This document shows positions 51,177 to 59,711 of a DNA stretch of 64,000 nt, piece by piece (position 1 is the first letter of the stretch; every line of letters starts with the position of its first letter). The DNA is taken from assembly GCF_031348265.1 (NCBI RefSeq), contig NZ_CP133771.1:5952001-6016000 (forward strand), written 5' to 3'. Origin of the DNA: Streptomyces collinus (GTDB taxonomy: Bacteria; Actinomycetota; Actinomycetes; Streptomycetales; Streptomycetaceae). Both the position numbers and the translations under genes were made by a program. The notes below the pieces were generated by a model. That model had not been told where the DNA came from. It did no database searches and was given only the letters and a program-made list of their open reading frames with translations.

Positions 51177-51346
51177 TGACCGTTCGGCAAGTCCTGGATG
51201 AGCTGGGCGGTGTCTCCCGTCGGACGTTCTACCGCTGGAGAGAACTGGGGTACGGGCCGGCCGCATTCAAGCTGCCCAACGGAGAGCTGCGGGTTTGGCG
51301 GAGTGACTTCAACACATGGCTGCGACAGCTGGAGGAGGCGGCGTGA
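51152..51346 (+). CDS. xis: Excisionase (Xis)
   Basis: 64 aa. MerR-like wHTH: MTVRQVLDELGGVSRRTFYRWRELGYGPAAFKLPNGELRVWRSDFNTWLRQL. It starts within the rep end and its stop overlaps the int start (GTGA), so rep, xis and int are coupled as in pSAM2. Xis bends att DNA and directs the integrase to excision. Confidence 0.95.
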   Translation: MDARRDELMTVRQVLDELGGVSRRTFYRWRELGYGPAAFKLPNGELRVWRSDFNTWLRQLEEAA

Positions 51347-52716
51347 AGTCTCTCGATGTGAAGGTCTGGGGAGTCCGCAAGCGGGACACCAAAACGCCCT
51401 CGTACGGTGTCCGCTGGTCAGTCGCAGGCAATGTGTTCTCGGAGTCCTTCCGTACCAAGGCACTTGCCGACCACTACCGCACGAAGCTCATGCGTGCGAT
51501 GCGCGAGGGCGAGGAGTTCGACACTGTGTCGGGACTTCCGGCCTCGATGGAAGAGAAGAAGTCGGCCGTGTCGTGGTACGCCTTCGCTCTCAGGTACCTC
51601 GCCATGAAATGGCCTCATGCCGCCCCGAATACGAGGGATGGCATCAACGAATCCCTCACCAGCGTGACGCTGGAACTCCTCGACGAGCGTGCCGGACGAC
51701 CGTCCGACGAGGAAATCCGCAGAGCACTGCGCAACTGGGCCTTCGTGCTGCCAGGGCCCGATGACCGGGAAGTCCCGGACGACGTTCGGACCGTTCTCCA
51801 CTGGGTGTCCAAGGCATCCCGGCCGCTCGCCGATCTCGCTGAAGCGGCCACGGCTCGCACGGTCCTCGACTCGCTGAAGCTCAAGCTCGACGGCACGGCA
51901 GCAGCGGCGGAGACTGTGCGGCGTAAGCGCCGGACACTCGTCAACGCCGCGAACTACGCCGTCGACCTGGGGGAGCTGCGCGAGAACCCCATCACAGCTG
52001 TCCGCTGGCAGAAGCCAAAGGTGTCCAACCATGTCGAACCGCGGGTTGTCGCCAACCCGGAGCAGGCACGGAACCTCCTGGCGGCGGTTTCCTACGTGGG
52101 CGGGTACCGGCGTGCTCGTGGTCGTCGCCTCGTGGGTCTGTTCGCCGCCATGTACTTCGGTGGCCTGCGGCCGGCGGAAGCGGTGGGCCTCGTCGAGACG
52201 GACCTGAAGCTTCCCGAGCAGGGCTGGGGCTCGGCGCTGCTCCACCGGACCCGTCCGTCCGTCGGCAAGCAGTGGACCGACTCGGGGGAGACCCATGACG
52301 ACCGCGGGCTGAAGAACCGGCCGACCGAGGACGTGAGGCGGGTGCCGATCCCGCCTCACCTCGTAGCCGTGCTCCGCGAGCACCTGGCTACCTTCGGCAC
52401 GGCGGACGACGGGCGGCTGTTCTTCAGCGAGAAGGGCTCGGTCGTCCCGTCCTCGACCTACTACCGCGTGTGGCAGGAAGCTCGGCTCCTCGCGCTTCCG
52501 CCGGCCGTCGCGGCCTCGCCGCTCGCGAGTCGGCCGTACGACCTTCGGCACTCGGCGCTGTCGACGTGGCTCAATGCGGGTGTCGACCCCACTGAGGTGG
52601 CCGAGCACGCCGGCAACAGCGTGGAGGTTTTGCTGACCCGCTACGCCAAGTGCCTCGACGGACGGCAAGACGTCGCCAACCGGCGTATTGAGGATCTGTT
52701 GCGCGAGTACGAGTGA
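51343..52716 (+). CDS. int: Tyrosine recombinase/integrase
   Basis: 457 aa from GTG behind GGAGGAGG. N-terminal arm/core-binding region, then the catalytic domain with Arg in YFGGLRPAEAVGL, the RH box YDLRHSALSTWLNAGV, His in VAEHAGNSVEVLL and the nucleophile Tyr in LTRYAKCLDG. The end GRQDVANRRIEDLLREYE is also seen in the scar at 30202-30258. It recombines the tRNA-Arg attB with attP. A terminator follows 20 bp later. Confidence 0.97.
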   Translation: MKSLDVKVWGVRKRDTKTPSYGVRWSVAGNVFSESFRTKALADHYRTKLMRAMREGEEFDTVSGLPASMEEKKSAVSWYAFALRYLAMKWPHAAPNTRDGINESLTSVTLELLDERAGRPSDEEIRRALRNWAFVLPGPDDREVPDDVRTVLHWVSKASRPLADLAEAATARTVLDSLKLKLDGTAAAAETVRRKRRTLVNAANYAVDLGELRENPITAVRWQKPKVSNHVEPRVVANPEQARNLLAAVSYVGGYRRARGRRLVGLFAAMYFGGLRPAEAVGLVETDLKLPEQGWGSALLHRTRPSVGKQWTDSGETHDDRGLKNRPTEDVRRVPIPPHLVAVLREHLATFGTADDGRLFFSEKGSVVPSSTYYRVWQEARLLALPPAVAASPLASRPYDLRHSALSTWLNAGVDPTEVAEHAGNSVEVLLTRYAKCLDGRQDVANRRIEDLLREYE

Positions 52717-52735
52717 TCGCAGACGACCGTAGCCC

Positions 52736-52765
52736 CGATGCCCCCGGACTTGTCCGGGGGCATCG
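52736..52765 (+). terminator. Terminator after int
   Basis: 14-bp perfect stem CGATGCCCCCGGAC/GTCCGGGGGCATCG with a 2-nt loop (so an effective loop of 4 after fraying). Confidence 0.85.
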
Positions 52766-52886
52766 GCATGCCTTGGCCGAGAGGGGCGTTCCTGTCCTCA
52801 GGAATTCCGCGCCGCTGGCTCCGGGGTGTATGTCGGGCCGGGCCATGAAGTAAGGCCGGCTTTCATCACTCGTTCAGAGGCGCCTC

Positions 52887-52907
52887 TCATGCGCATTACG
52901 CGCATGA
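52887..52907. promoter_or_regulatory. Inverted repeat TCATGCGC-N5-GCGCATGA
   Basis: Perfect 8-bp arms, 52 bp upstream of the GYD gene, between int and attR. It may be that gene's operator or an integrase/Xis arm site. The stretch 52766-52958 holds nothing else. Confidence 0.5.
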
Positions 52908-52958
52908 TGCCCAGAGTTGACCACGACTAGTTGCGTCTACTTACAGGGGTAAAGGATC

Positions 52959-53255
52959 ATGCCGACGTTTGTTGCGCTGCTGAACTGGACCGACCAGGGA
53001 GTCCGCGGCTACAAGGACACCCCGCAACGCGCCGAAGCCTTCACGGCAGCGGCTCAGAAGCTCGGGGTGAAGGTCCTGAACCTCTTCTGGACCGTCGGCC
53101 CGTACGACATCGTGGCTGTCGTGGAGGCGCCCGACGACGAGACTGCCACCGCGGTGCTCCTACAGGTCGGCGCGTTGGGCAACGTCCGTAGCACGACCCT
53201 GCGAGCCTTCGGCCAGGAGGAGATGGGCCGCATCATCGCCAAAGCCACCGGCTGA
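52959..53255 (+). CDS. GYD-domain protein
   Basis: 98 aa. MPTFVALLNWTDQGVRGYKDTPQRAEAF ... LNLFWTVGPYDIVAVVEAPDDETATAVLLQVGALGNVRSTTLRAF is the complete GYD domain (ferredoxin-like dimeric fold). AAAGGAT precedes the ATG. Lies between int and the tRNA, thus physically in the element, yet its composition and family are core-like. Role unknown. Confidence 0.92.
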   Translation: MPTFVALLNWTDQGVRGYKDTPQRAEAFTAAAQKLGVKVLNLFWTVGPYDIVAVVEAPDDETATAVLLQVGALGNVRSTTLRAFGQEEMGRIIAKATG

Positions 53256-53445
53256 GGGACTTCCCCGTCGAGGTTCTGTTGGTGCGAGTGACACGCTCAA
53301 GGCGGTACCCCCCAAGGCCCTGGACCTGTCCGGGGCCTTCGCCTGTCCTGGGCATGACCTGCGCTTACGTCCCAAGATCCCGTCCACGCCTCGTCCACAG
53401 ACCCCGACATACGGCCGCTCCAACCGGCACACGCCTGCACACGCG

Positions 53446-53485
53446 AAGACCCCGCACTCAGCGTTTCCGCTGATGACGGGGTCTT
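53446..53485 (-). terminator. Terminator downstream of tRNA-Arg
   Basis: AAGACCCCG/CGGGGTCTT outer stem with a further inner stem CAGCG/CGCTG; on the minus strand it follows the tRNA 3' end by about 20 nt. Confidence 0.8.
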
Positions 53486-53503
53486 TGGGCACCTAATCCA
53501 CGG

Positions 53504-53575
53504 TGCCCCCGGCAGGATTCGAACCTGCGCACACGGCTCCGGAGGCCGTTGCTCTATCCCCTGAGCTACGGGGGC
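53504..53575 (-). tRNA. tRNA-Arg (anticodon CCG)
   Basis: Cloverleaf on the minus strand: acceptor GCCCCCG/CGGGGGC, D arm GCTC...GAGC, anticodon stem ACGGC/GCCGT around loop CTCCGGA (anticodon CCG, reads CGG), T arm GCAGG-TTCGAAT-CCTGC. Discriminator A at 53504; CCA is not encoded in full (CCG follows). Its 3' part is the AICE attR, so the functional 3' end is supplied by the element. Confidence 0.97.
53514..53548. other. attR core within tRNA-Arg
   Basis: 35 bp identical to 31095-31129. The right boundary (53548/53549) is where the left copy diverges, i.e. in the anticodon stem. Confidence 0.9.
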
Positions 53576-53738
53576 GTGTTCGTCGCGTTGCTCGCGGCGA
53601 CGGGTAGAACACTACCAGCTCCCTCGGGGTGGTCATGAACGGGTTTTCGCTGCCGGGGGCGGGGGTGTCGGTCGCTTGTGCAGGGTGGAAGTGGGGAAAA
53701 CCCGGACGCGGTGGCCGGGGTCGACCTACTCTCGAGGT

Positions 53739-54248
53739 GTGCCAGGCGCGTCGGGCCGGGTGCTTGTTGTGGACGACAACAAGGTCATCCGGCAGTTGAT
53801 CAGGGTCAACCTCGAGCTGGAGGGGCTGGAGGTCGTGACCGCGGCCGATGGTGCCGAGTGTCTTGATGTCGTTCATCAGGTGCGCCCCGATGTCGTGACC
53901 CTCGATGTCGTCATGCCCCGGCTGGACGGGATCAGGACGGCCGCTCGCCTCCGGGCCGATCCGCGCACCCGCGACACACCCCTCGCCATCGTCAGCGCCT
54001 GTGGGCACCACGAGGTCGAGGCCGGACTCGAAGCGGGCGTCGACGCATTCCTCGCCAAGCCCTTCGAGCCGGCCGAACTGGTCCGTCTGGTGCGGCAGTT
54101 GGTCGAGCGGGCCCGGGGCGGGGGCCGGCAATACGGGGGTGGCCCCGACACCGGGGGCGGCGCCCACATGGAGGAACAGGTGAAGGGGCAGGTGAAGGGG
54201 CAAACGGTGGAGCAGGCCAAGGAAGTGGATCTCCCCGCCGTGCCGTAG
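53739..54248 (+). CDS. Single-domain response regulator with low-complexity tail
   Basis: 169 aa from GTG 53739 (CGAGGT upstream). Receiver: VLVVDDNKVIRQLIRVNLELEG, phospho-Asp in DVVTLDVVMPRLDG, Lys in DAFLAKPFEPAEL. After ~125 there is a Gly-rich stretch and a KGQVKGQTVEQAKEVD tail, no output domain. No kinase is adjacent, so it is an orphan CheY-like regulator; partner unknown. Confidence 0.88.
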   Translation: MPGASGRVLVVDDNKVIRQLIRVNLELEGLEVVTAADGAECLDVVHQVRPDVVTLDVVMPRLDGIRTAARLRADPRTRDTPLAIVSACGHHEVEAGLEAGVDAFLAKPFEPAELVRLVRQLVERARGGGRQYGGGPDTGGGAHMEEQVKGQVKGQTVEQAKEVDLPAVP

Positions 54249-54352
54249 GCGAGGGACTCGTGCGCAGCTCCTGCGCAGGCGTCTCGTCCACATCCCGGAC
54301 CGTACGGAAACCGGCTCGCATACCCACCCCCTTCCTCCCATACGCTTGTCCC

Positions 54353-55396
54353 GTGACCCCCGCCGAGCTCTCCCGCACCGTGCTGCACGCCGTGCGGCGC
54401 GCTGTCGACGAGGGTGAGCTGAGTGTGACCGTGCCGGAGCGGGCCGTGGTCGCTCCACCTGGGCCGGGGGGCTGCGGCGACTACGCCACCAACATCGCCC
54501 TCCAGCTGGCCCGCGCGGCAGGGCGGCCGCCGCGTGACGTGGCCGAGATCCTGCGGGCACGGCTCCTCGGCGAGCAGCGGTTCACCGACGTCGTCGTCAC
54601 CGGGCCCGGCTTCCTCAACCTCAGCCTGCGCGGCACCGCCTCCGCCGGCCTCGTCGAGGAGATCCTGCGGCGCGGGCGGCGGTACGGGCACGCGACGAGC
54701 GGCTTCAGCGGGACCGCCGTCGGGATCTCGTGCCCGGCCGAGGTGCGTGCCGTCGTGGTCGCGGACGCCGTGACCCGCGTGCTGCGCAGTCAGGGCGACT
54801 TCGTCCGTGTCGAGTGCGAGGGCCGGCCCGCCCCGGAGTGGGAGTCCGTCCTCGGGGCGGACGTCACCACCCGGGGGCCACGCATCGCCGACCGGTACGT
54901 CATCGTCCGCCCCGTCCCCGCCCCCGGCGACCCGCTGCCCCTCGGCCGGGACGCCGGCCGCTGGGCGCTGCTGCACCCCGCCGGCCACGACCGGCCCCGG
55001 ATCCCCGGAGATCACCTCGTCCAGCGGGAGAGCAACCCCCTCTTCCGCGTCCGGTACGCCCACGCCCGCACCCGGGCCCTCCTGCGTAACGCCGCCGACC
55101 TCGGCTTCCACCCCGAGCCCGGTCCCGTGAGCGAAGCGGAAGCGCTGATCGCCGTACTGGGCGACCACCCCCGCGTCCTCGCCGCCACTGCCACGCACCA
55201 CACCCCCGACCGCCTGGCCCGGCACCTCGTCACTGTCGCCGATGCCGCGATGCCCCTGCTCCCCGCCGTGCTGCCCCTCGGTGGGGAGAAACCCTCGGCC
55301 GCCCACCGTGCCCGGCTCGCGCTCGCCGAAGCCGCCGGGACGGTGCTGGCCGGCGGCCTGTCCCTGCTCGGCATCGACGCTCCCGACCATCTCTGA
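54353..55396 (+). CDS. nrtL: ArgS-related anticodon-binding protein NrtL
   Basis: 347 aa from GTG; TACGCT lies 7 nt before it, so it may be leaderless. N-terminal arginyl-tRNA-synthetase additional-domain pattern (GDYATNIALQLARAAGRPPRDVAEILRARL, VTGPGFLNLSL) and C-terminal DALR anticodon-binding pattern (ESNPLFRVRYAHARTRALLRNAADLG ... LPAVLPLGGEKPSAAHRARLALAEAAGTVLAGGLSLLGI), but the catalytic HIGH and KMSKS core is missing. Always beside lysA in Streptomyces. May bind tRNA without aminoacylating it. Confidence 0.92.
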   Translation: MTPAELSRTVLHAVRRAVDEGELSVTVPERAVVAPPGPGGCGDYATNIALQLARAAGRPPRDVAEILRARLLGEQRFTDVVVTGPGFLNLSLRGTASAGLVEEILRRGRRYGHATSGFSGTAVGISCPAEVRAVVVADAVTRVLRSQGDFVRVECEGRPAPEWESVLGADVTTRGPRIADRYVIVRPVPAPGDPLPLGRDAGRWALLHPAGHDRPRIPGDHLVQRESNPLFRVRYAHARTRALLRNAADLGFHPEPGPVSEAEALIAVLGDHPRVLAATATHHTPDRLARHLVTVADAAMPLLPAVLPLGGEKPSAAHRARLALAEAAGTVLAGGLSLLGIDAPDHL

Positions 55397-55412
55397 GAGA
55401 CACGAACAGATC

Positions 55413-56804
55413 ATGAGCCGTTCCGCACACCCCGCCGGGCCCCGTCACGCCGATGTCCTCCCCGAGGGCCACTACTCAGCCCCGCCCGCCGACCTCAACG
55501 CGTTGGACCCCAAGGTGTGGGCCCAGACCGTGACGCGTGACGAGGACGGGGTCGTGACCGTCGGAGGCATCCCCGTCACCCGGCTCGCCGAGGAGTACGG
55601 CACCCCCGCCTATGTCCTGGACGAGGCCGACTTCCGGGCCCGCGCGCGGGCCTGGCGTACCGCCTTCGGGGCCGACGCCGACGTCTTCTACGCGGGCAAG
55701 GCGTTCCTGTCCCGCGCCGTCGTGCGCTGGCTCCACGAGGAGGGGCTGAACGTCGACGTCTGCTCCGGCGGCGAGCTGGCCACCGCCCTGTCCGCCGGCA
55801 TGCCCGCCGACCGCATCGCCTTCCACGGCAACAACAAGTCGGTCGACGAGATCACCCGGGCCGTCGAGACCGGAGTCGGGCACATCGTGCTCGACTCCTT
55901 CCAGGAGATCGTGCGCGTTGCCCACATCGCGCAGGGCATGGGCAAGCGGCAGAAGGTGCTCATCCGGATCACCGTCGGGGTCGAGGCGCACACCCACGAG
56001 TTCATCGCCACGGCCCACGAGGACCAGAAGTTCGGCATCCCGCTGGCCGGCGGGCAGGCCGCCGAGGCCGTACGCCGCGCCCTGCAGCTCGACGGGCTTG
56101 AGCTCGTCGGCATCCACAGCCACATCGGGTCGCAGATCTTCGACATGTCGGGGTTCGAGGTCGCCGCGCACCGGGTCGTCTCGCTCCTGAAGGCCGTCCG
56201 CGACGAGCACGGCGTCGAGCTGCCCGAGATCGACCTCGGCGGTGGCCTCGGTATCGCGTACACCAGTGACGACGACCCCCGTGAGCCGCACGAGATCGCC
56301 AAGGCGCTCAGCGAGATCGTCACGAGGGAGTGCGAGGCCGCCAAGCTGCGCACGCCGCGGATCTCCGTCGAACCGGGGCGGGCCATCGTCGGCCCGACCG
56401 CCTTCACGCTCTACGAGGTCGGCACCATCAAGCCCCTCGACGGGCTGCGGACGTACGTCTCCGTCGACGGCGGCATGTCGGACAACATCCGCACGGCGCT
56501 GTACGACGCCGAGTACAGCGTCGCGCTGGTCTCCCGCACCTCCGACGCCGAGCCGATGCTCGCCCGCGTCGTCGGCAAGCACTGCGAGAGCGGGGACATC
56601 GTGGTCAAGGACGCGTTCCTGCCGGCCGACGTGGCACCGGGTGACCTCCTCGCCGTACCGGCCACGGGTGCGTACTGCCGCTCCATGGCCAGCAACTACA
56701 ACCATGTGCTGCGCCCGCCGGTCGTCGCCGTCGACGGCGGTGAGGCGCGGGTGATCGTCCGCCGCGAGACGGAGGAGGACCTGCTGCGTCTCGACGTCGG
56801 CTGA
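55413..56804 (+). CDS. lysA: Diaminopimelate decarboxylase
   Basis: 463 aa, the size of actinobacterial LysA. PLP Lys in VFYAGKAFLSRAV, CSGGELATALSAG, HIGSQIFDMSGF, GGGLGIAYTSDDDP, VEPGRAIVG and the cross-subunit CESGDIV motif with Cys. Converts meso-diaminopimelate to lysine, the last step of the pathway. ATG 55413 follows 16 bp after nrtL, so they form an operon. Confidence 0.98.
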   Translation: MSRSAHPAGPRHADVLPEGHYSAPPADLNALDPKVWAQTVTRDEDGVVTVGGIPVTRLAEEYGTPAYVLDEADFRARARAWRTAFGADADVFYAGKAFLSRAVVRWLHEEGLNVDVCSGGELATALSAGMPADRIAFHGNNKSVDEITRAVETGVGHIVLDSFQEIVRVAHIAQGMGKRQKVLIRITVGVEAHTHEFIATAHEDQKFGIPLAGGQAAEAVRRALQLDGLELVGIHSHIGSQIFDMSGFEVAAHRVVSLLKAVRDEHGVELPEIDLGGGLGIAYTSDDDPREPHEIAKALSEIVTRECEAAKLRTPRISVEPGRAIVGPTAFTLYEVGTIKPLDGLRTYVSVDGGMSDNIRTALYDAEYSVALVSRTSDAEPMLARVVGKHCESGDIVVKDAFLPADVAPGDLLAVPATGAYCRSMASNYNHVLRPPVVAVDGGEARVIVRRETEEDLLRLDVG

Positions 56805-56992
56805 ACGACAAAAGGCCGAAAGCCCGAGCGGCCCATGGCCGAAAGCCGAAGCAAGCGGGCGGCGGAAGATCTCCTGTCTGCCGCCCCCATGAAAATGAAA
56901 TAGACATCTCACGATCCGGACCGGGGGCAGAAACTCCCGTCCGGTGAGTGAGACTGGTTCCACCGTAGACGGTAAAGAGGAAACGAGGTCGG
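56805..56992. promoter_or_regulatory. hom leader region with tiny MKMK frame and hairpin
   Basis: Holds ATG-AAA-ATG-AAA-TAG at 56890-56904 and an imperfect hairpin at 56917-56945 (CCGGAC...GTCCGG arms), then the hom ribosome-binding site. Earlier part has a GCCGAAAGCC repeat (three copies around 56814-56858). Could be an attenuator for the aspartate-family pathway; no U tract is seen. Confidence 0.35.
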
Positions 56993-58285
56993 ATGATGCG
57001 TACGCGTCCGCTGAAGGTGGCGCTGCTGGGCTGTGGAGTGGTCGGCTCAGAGGTGGCGCGCATCATGACGACGCACGCCGACGACCTCACGGCCCGGATC
57101 GGGGCCCCGGTGGAGCTCGCGGGCGTGGCTGTGCGGCGGCCCGACCGGGTGCGTGAGGGCATCGCCCCCGAGCTGGTCACCACCGACGCCACCGCCCTGG
57201 TCAAACGCGGCGACATCGACGTCGTGGTCGAGGTCATCGGCGGCATCGAGCCCGCGCGCAGCCTCATCACCACCGCCTTCGAGCACGGCGCCTCCGTCGT
57301 CTCCGCCAACAAGGCGCTGCTCGCCCAGGACGGGGCCGCTCTGCACGCCGTCGCCGAGCAGCACGGCAAGGACCTCTACTACGAGGCCGCCGTCGCCGGT
57401 GCCATCCCGCTGATCCGGCCGGTGCGCGAGTCCCTCGCCGGCGACAAGATCAACCGGGTGATGGGGATCGTCAACGGCACGACGAACTTCATCCTCGACA
57501 AGATGGACTCCACCGGCGCCGGTTATCAGGAGGCCCTCGACGAGGCCACCGCCCTGGGGTACGCGGAGGCCGACCCGACCGCCGACGTGGAGGGTTTCGA
57601 CGCCGCCGCCAAGGCCGCGATCCTCGCCGGTATCGCCTTCCACACGCGCGTGCGCCTCGACGACGTCTACCGCGAGGGCATGACCGAGGTGACCGCGGCC
57701 GACTTCGCCTCCGCGAAGGAGATGGGCTGCACCATCAAACTGCTGGCCATCTGCGAGCGGGCCGAGGACGGCGCGTCCGTCACGGCACGCGTGCACCCGG
57801 CCATGATCCCGCTGAGCCATCCCCTGGCCTCCGTCCGTGGCGCCTACAACGCGGTGTTCGTCGAGTCCGACGCCGCCGGGCAGCTCATGTTCTACGGTCC
57901 CGGAGCGGGCGGTTCCCCGACCGCCTCCGCCGTGCTCGGCGACCTCGTCGCCGTCTGCCGCAACCGGCTCAGCGGCACGACCGGACCGGGCGAGTCCGCC
58001 TACGCCGCGCTGCCGGTGTCGCCGATGGGTGACGTCGTCACGCGGTACCACATCAGCCTCGACGTGGCTGACAAACCGGGTGTTCTCGCCCAGGTCGCGA
58101 CCGTCTTCGCCGAGCACGGAGTCTCGATCGATACGGTTCGCCAGTCGGGGAAGGACGGCGAGGCCTCCCTCGTCGTCGTCACGCACCGTGCGTCCGACGC
58201 GGCCCTCACCGGGACCGTCGAGGCGTTGCGCAAGCTCGACACCGTGCGTGGTGTCGCCAGCATCATGCGGGTTGAAGGAGAGTAA
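56993..58285 (+). CDS. hom: Homoserine dehydrogenase
   Basis: 430 aa. NAD(P)-binding VALLGCGVVGSEVARIM, VVEVIGGIEPAR, SANKALLAQDG, catalytic domain with GIVNGTTNFILDKMDSTGAGYQEALDEATALGYAEADPTADVEGFDAAAK, and a C-terminal ACT domain (ISLDVADKPGVLAQVATVFAEHGVSIDTVRQSG) that gives threonine feedback control. Reduces aspartate semialdehyde to homoserine. GAGG before ATG 56993. Followed 6 bp later by thrC. Confidence 0.98.
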   Translation: MMRTRPLKVALLGCGVVGSEVARIMTTHADDLTARIGAPVELAGVAVRRPDRVREGIAPELVTTDATALVKRGDIDVVVEVIGGIEPARSLITTAFEHGASVVSANKALLAQDGAALHAVAEQHGKDLYYEAAVAGAIPLIRPVRESLAGDKINRVMGIVNGTTNFILDKMDSTGAGYQEALDEATALGYAEADPTADVEGFDAAAKAAILAGIAFHTRVRLDDVYREGMTEVTAADFASAKEMGCTIKLLAICERAEDGASVTARVHPAMIPLSHPLASVRGAYNAVFVESDAAGQLMFYGPGAGGSPTASAVLGDLVAVCRNRLSGTTGPGESAYAALPVSPMGDVVTRYHISLDVADKPGVLAQVATVFAEHGVSIDTVRQSGKDGEASLVVVTHRASDAALTGTVEALRKLDTVRGVASIMRVEGE

Positions 58286-58291
58286 CCAGCA

Positions 58292-59350
58292 ATGACCCAC
58301 CAGTGGCGCGGAATCATCGAGGAGTACCGGGACCGGCTGCCCGTCTCCGACAGCACGCCGGTCGTGACGCTCCGCGAGGGCGGTACGCCCCTCGTGCCCG
58401 CGCAGGTGCTCTCCGAGCGCACGGGCTGCGAGGTCCACCTCAAGGTCGAGGGCGCGAACCCGACGGGGTCCTTCAAGGACCGCGGCATGACCATGGCCAT
58501 CACCCGGGCCAAGGAGGAGGGCGCGCAGGCCGTCATCTGCGCCTCCACCGGCAACACGTCGGCCTCCGCCGCCGCGTACGCCGTGCGGGCCGGGATGGTC
58601 TGCGCCGTGCTCGTGCCGACGGGCAAGATCGCGCTCGGCAAGATGGGCCAGGCCCTCGTGCACGGCGCGAAGATCCTCCAGGTCGACGGCAACTTCGACG
58701 ACTGCCTCACCCTCGCGCGCGGCCTGAGCGACAACTACCCCGTCGCCCTCGTCAATTCGGTCAACCCGGTGCGAATCGAGGGCCAGAAGACGGCCGCCTT
58801 CGAGATCGTGGACATGCTCGGCGACGCGCCCGACATCCACGTCCTGCCGGTCGGCAACGCGGGCAACATCACGGCCTATTGGAAGGGCTACACGGAGTAC
58901 GCCGCCGACGGCGTGGCGACCCGCAAGCCGCGGATGTGGGGCTTCCAGGCCTCCGGCAGCGCGCCGATCGTGCGCGGCGAGGTCGTCAAGGACCCCTCGA
59001 CCATCGCCACGGCCATCCGCATCGGCAACCCGGCCTCCTGGCAGTACGCGCTCGCCGCGCGGGACGAGTCGGGCGGCTTCATCGACGAGGTGACGGACCG
59101 TGAGATCCTGCGCGCCTACCGGCTGTTGGCGTCCCAGGAGGGTGTCTTCGTCGAGCCGGCGTCCGCCGCGTCCGTCGCCGGTCTGCTGAAGGCCGCCGAG
59201 CAGGGCAAGGTCGACCCGGGGCAGCGGATCGTCTGCACCGTCACCGGCAACGGGCTGAAGGACCCCGACTGGGCCGTCGCCGGTGCCCCGCAGCCGGTCA
59301 CCGTACCCGTCGACTCCGCGGCCGCGGCGGAGCGCCTGGGTCTCGTGTGA
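58292..59350 (+). CDS. thrC: Threonine synthase
   Basis: 352 aa. PLP Lys in NPTGSFKDRGMTMAIT, substrate motif STGNTSASAAAYA, phosphate-binding PVGNAGNITAYWKGY. Converts O-phosphohomoserine to threonine. GGAGAG is 8 nt upstream of ATG; only 6 bp separate it from hom, so the two are one operon with a terminator behind. Confidence 0.98.
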   Translation: MTHQWRGIIEEYRDRLPVSDSTPVVTLREGGTPLVPAQVLSERTGCEVHLKVEGANPTGSFKDRGMTMAITRAKEEGAQAVICASTGNTSASAAAYAVRAGMVCAVLVPTGKIALGKMGQALVHGAKILQVDGNFDDCLTLARGLSDNYPVALVNSVNPVRIEGQKTAAFEIVDMLGDAPDIHVLPVGNAGNITAYWKGYTEYAADGVATRKPRMWGFQASGSAPIVRGEVVKDPSTIATAIRIGNPASWQYALAARDESGGFIDEVTDREILRAYRLLASQEGVFVEPASAASVAGLLKAAEQGKVDPGQRIVCTVTGNGLKDPDWAVAGAPQPVTVPVDSAAAAERLGLV

Positions 59351-59394
59351 CGGCGCTCGAACCTGCCTGACGTGCGCCGATGCACCGAGCGCCG

Positions 59395-59424
59395 GTCTTA
59401 CGCCCGACCGTTCCGGCGTAAGAC
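59395..59424 (+). terminator. Terminator after thrC
   Basis: Perfect 10-bp stem GTCTTACGCC/GGCGTAAGAC with a 10-nt loop, 45 bp behind thrC. Confidence 0.8.
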
Positions 59425-59711
59425 GGCGCCGGCCCGGGGAGATTCCCTACGGGGGGTGCACAGGGGGCTTACGACACGCATCGTGCGCCTCCTGTGCGCC
59501 CTATGTCGCCACAGAACCTTCCTTCGATAGGCTGTACTGAACCCGCCCGCCGCATATGCCTCCGCATGGAGCACGGTGCCGCGCCGTCTCCACGGCCGGG
59601 ACAGCCGCCGGCCAGCCCGGTCGGCAGCGGCCCCCCAGGGTTCTCGTACGCCATCGAATGTCCACTGAACGTCATTCGACAATCACGCAGCTCAAGGAGA
59701 GTCATCGAGCG
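59425..59711. promoter_or_regulatory. thrB leader and promoter region
   Basis: A -10-like TAGGCT near 59528 gives a leader of about 175 nt, long for this genus. Short inverted repeats exist (for example GCCGGCC pieces near 59605), but no leader peptide or known riboswitch is recognised. Confidence 0.35.

Larger units (their letters stand above)
31095..53548. mobile_element. AICE (pSAM2-type integrative and conjugative element) in tRNA-Arg(CCG)
   Basis: Bounded by 35-bp direct repeats of the tRNA 3' part. From the tRNA inward it carries tyrosine integrase, Xis, RCR-type Rep, Spd-like small genes, FtsK-like translocase and GntR/KorSA-type regulators, which is the full pSAM2-family gene order. 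The left ~11 kb is cargo: a restriction-modification-like pair, a STAND ATPase, a TRADD-associated-type membrane protein and pseudogenes. Cargo genes are visibly richer in A/T third positions than the core. The element seems complete for excision, replication and double-strand transfer; no pra-like activator gene was recognised. Confidence 0.93.
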
